Part shown: positions 63,523-64,000 of the stretch, piece by piece | How positions within the stretch are numbered: position 1 is the stretch's first letter | Layout: each line of letters begins with the position of its first letter | Origin: Geobacter sp. AOG1 | Lineage (GTDB): Bacteria > Desulfobacterota > Desulfuromonadia > Geobacterales > Geobacteraceae | Length of the DNA: 64,000 bases | Assembly: GCF_019972315.1 (NCBI RefSeq) | Contig: NZ_BLIZ01000001.1 | Coordinates: 3,285,922-3,349,921 of the forward strand | Reading direction: 5' to 3' | The notes under the pieces: generated by a model | What the model was told of the DNA's origin: nothing | Seen by the model: the letters and a program-made list of their open reading frames with translations, nothing else | The model's database searches: none | Program-made: the position numbers and the translations under genes

Positions 63523-64000
63523 GTGGTGACCACAGGCCGCTTTTTTTCAATCATCGTTTGGGCAACCATTCTCAACTGCCTGCTGATCGGTACCGTCTTC
63601 GCCGGGTTTTTCGGCAGCGATGACAAGGGAAAAAGCGGCCTGGACTTTAACCGTGGGTACGACGTCAACACCGTAAGTACCATGTCGGGACGGGCGATTT
63701 CACTTCCCTACCCTGGGGAGAAGGAAAACATCATCGTCGAAATCAAGAGTGGTAACGAAACGTTTCACATCTATGTGGGACCGCACGCGTACTGGGAGAA
63801 GAAAGGAATCGTCATCAACTTGAACGACGAGATTACGGTCAAGGGCTCCAAAGCCCTGGGGCTCGACGGTAAATCCTATGTTTTGGCACAGAAGCTGGTA
63901 AACCGGACCACCGGCGCCCAGATGGAACTGCGCAGCGACAAAGGGGAACCCGCCTGGTCCGGAAGGAACACGAGCGGCATGCGGTCGGAGAGCCCTGCCG
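63523..64000 (+). CDS. Secreted protein of unknown family, truncated by window edge
   Basis: The frame from GTG 63523 (or GTG 63526) stays open to the end. A signal-like helix (FFSIIVWATILNCLLIGTVFA) is followed by a beta-rich domain (about 35-150) with ISLPYPGEKENIIVEIKSGNETFHIYVGPHAYWEKKG and INLNDEITVKGSKA. This part could be OB-like. GGAG lies upstream of the start. It continues beyond 64000. No family name is certain. Confidence 0.6.
   Translation, partial: MVTTGRFFSIIVWATILNCLLIGTVFAGFFGSDDKGKSGLDFNRGYDVNTVSTMSGRAISLPYPGEKENIIVEIKSGNETFHIYVGPHAYWEKKGIVINLNDEITVKGSKALGLDGKSYVLAQKLVNRTTGAQMELRSDKGEPAWSGRNTSGMRSESPA

Noticed and set aside
1-64000. CRISPR arrays, insertion sequences, prophage or plasmid genes
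   Set aside because: No regularly spaced repeats, transposase, integrase or phage structural genes were recognised. The Sel1 and CXXCH repeats are protein-level repeats.

Overview
The window reads as chromosomal DNA of a Geobacter-type delta-proteobacterium (Desulfuromonadia/Geobacterales). The main evidence is a locus of multiheme c-type cytochromes with two OmcS-like hexaheme proteins, a 26-heme and a 16-heme protein. Sigma-54 regulation, a DUF485/acetate symporter pair, a selenocysteine tRNA and many histidine kinases fit the same group. No complete mobile element, CRISPR array or rRNA was seen. The placement rests on recognised protein families, not on a database search.

Layout. 0.2-3.1 kb: O-acetylhomoserine sulfhydrylase and 4-alpha-glucanotransferase. 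3.2-7.2 kb: small proteins, a rhomboid protease, an orphan Cache/PAS histidine kinase and tRNA-Sec. 7.4-10.7 kb: lipoprotein, ClC channel, Pal/OmpA lipoprotein and a divergent MarR regulator with a palindromic operator candidate. 10.8-30.3 kb: a stress island. It holds trehalose synthesis (a membrane-tethered OtsA, OtsB, a TreT-like glycosyltransferase), a GH15 enzyme, NhaA, a proton P-type ATPase, a universal stress protein, MscS, Kup, a DUF389 protein and a copper-type ATPase. Together these suggest control of internal pH, K+, turgor and compatible solute. A decayed SLC13 transporter lies inside it. 30.3-34.9 kb: acetate-type symporter operon with an IclR regulator, a symporter remnant, palindromic repeats and a frameshifted MarR pseudogene. 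34.9-38.5 kb: a membrane NERD-domain protein, small envelope proteins and an HhH-FKBP fusion.

38.7-57.5 kb is the extracellular electron transfer locus. One OmcS-like cytochrome is read rightward from its own sigma-70-like promoter. The facing leftward cluster starts at a second OmcS-like gene behind a sigma-54 promoter and a roughly 300-nt leader. It continues with two beta-propeller proteins, an outer-membrane beta-barrel with a discoidin-like insert, two CsgG/LpoB-like lipoproteins, a parvulin-type foldase, the 26- and 16-heme cytochromes, another NHL propeller and an OB-fold protein. The gene mix suggests one unit that folds, carries across the envelope and surface-displays hexaheme cytochrome filaments. 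A CusSR-type two-component pair lies upstream.

57.8-60.0 kb: a siroheme sulfite/nitrite reductase followed by a ThiS-ThiF fusion, probably sulfur assimilation. 60.0-64.0 kb: a possible structured RNA, then a ZraSR-like kinase and sigma-54 activator, a Gly/His/Met/Gln-rich secreted protein behind a perfect 18-bp palindrome, a 27-residue Met-rich lipoprotein and a secreted protein cut by the window edge. This last group looks like a small metal- or envelope-stress module.
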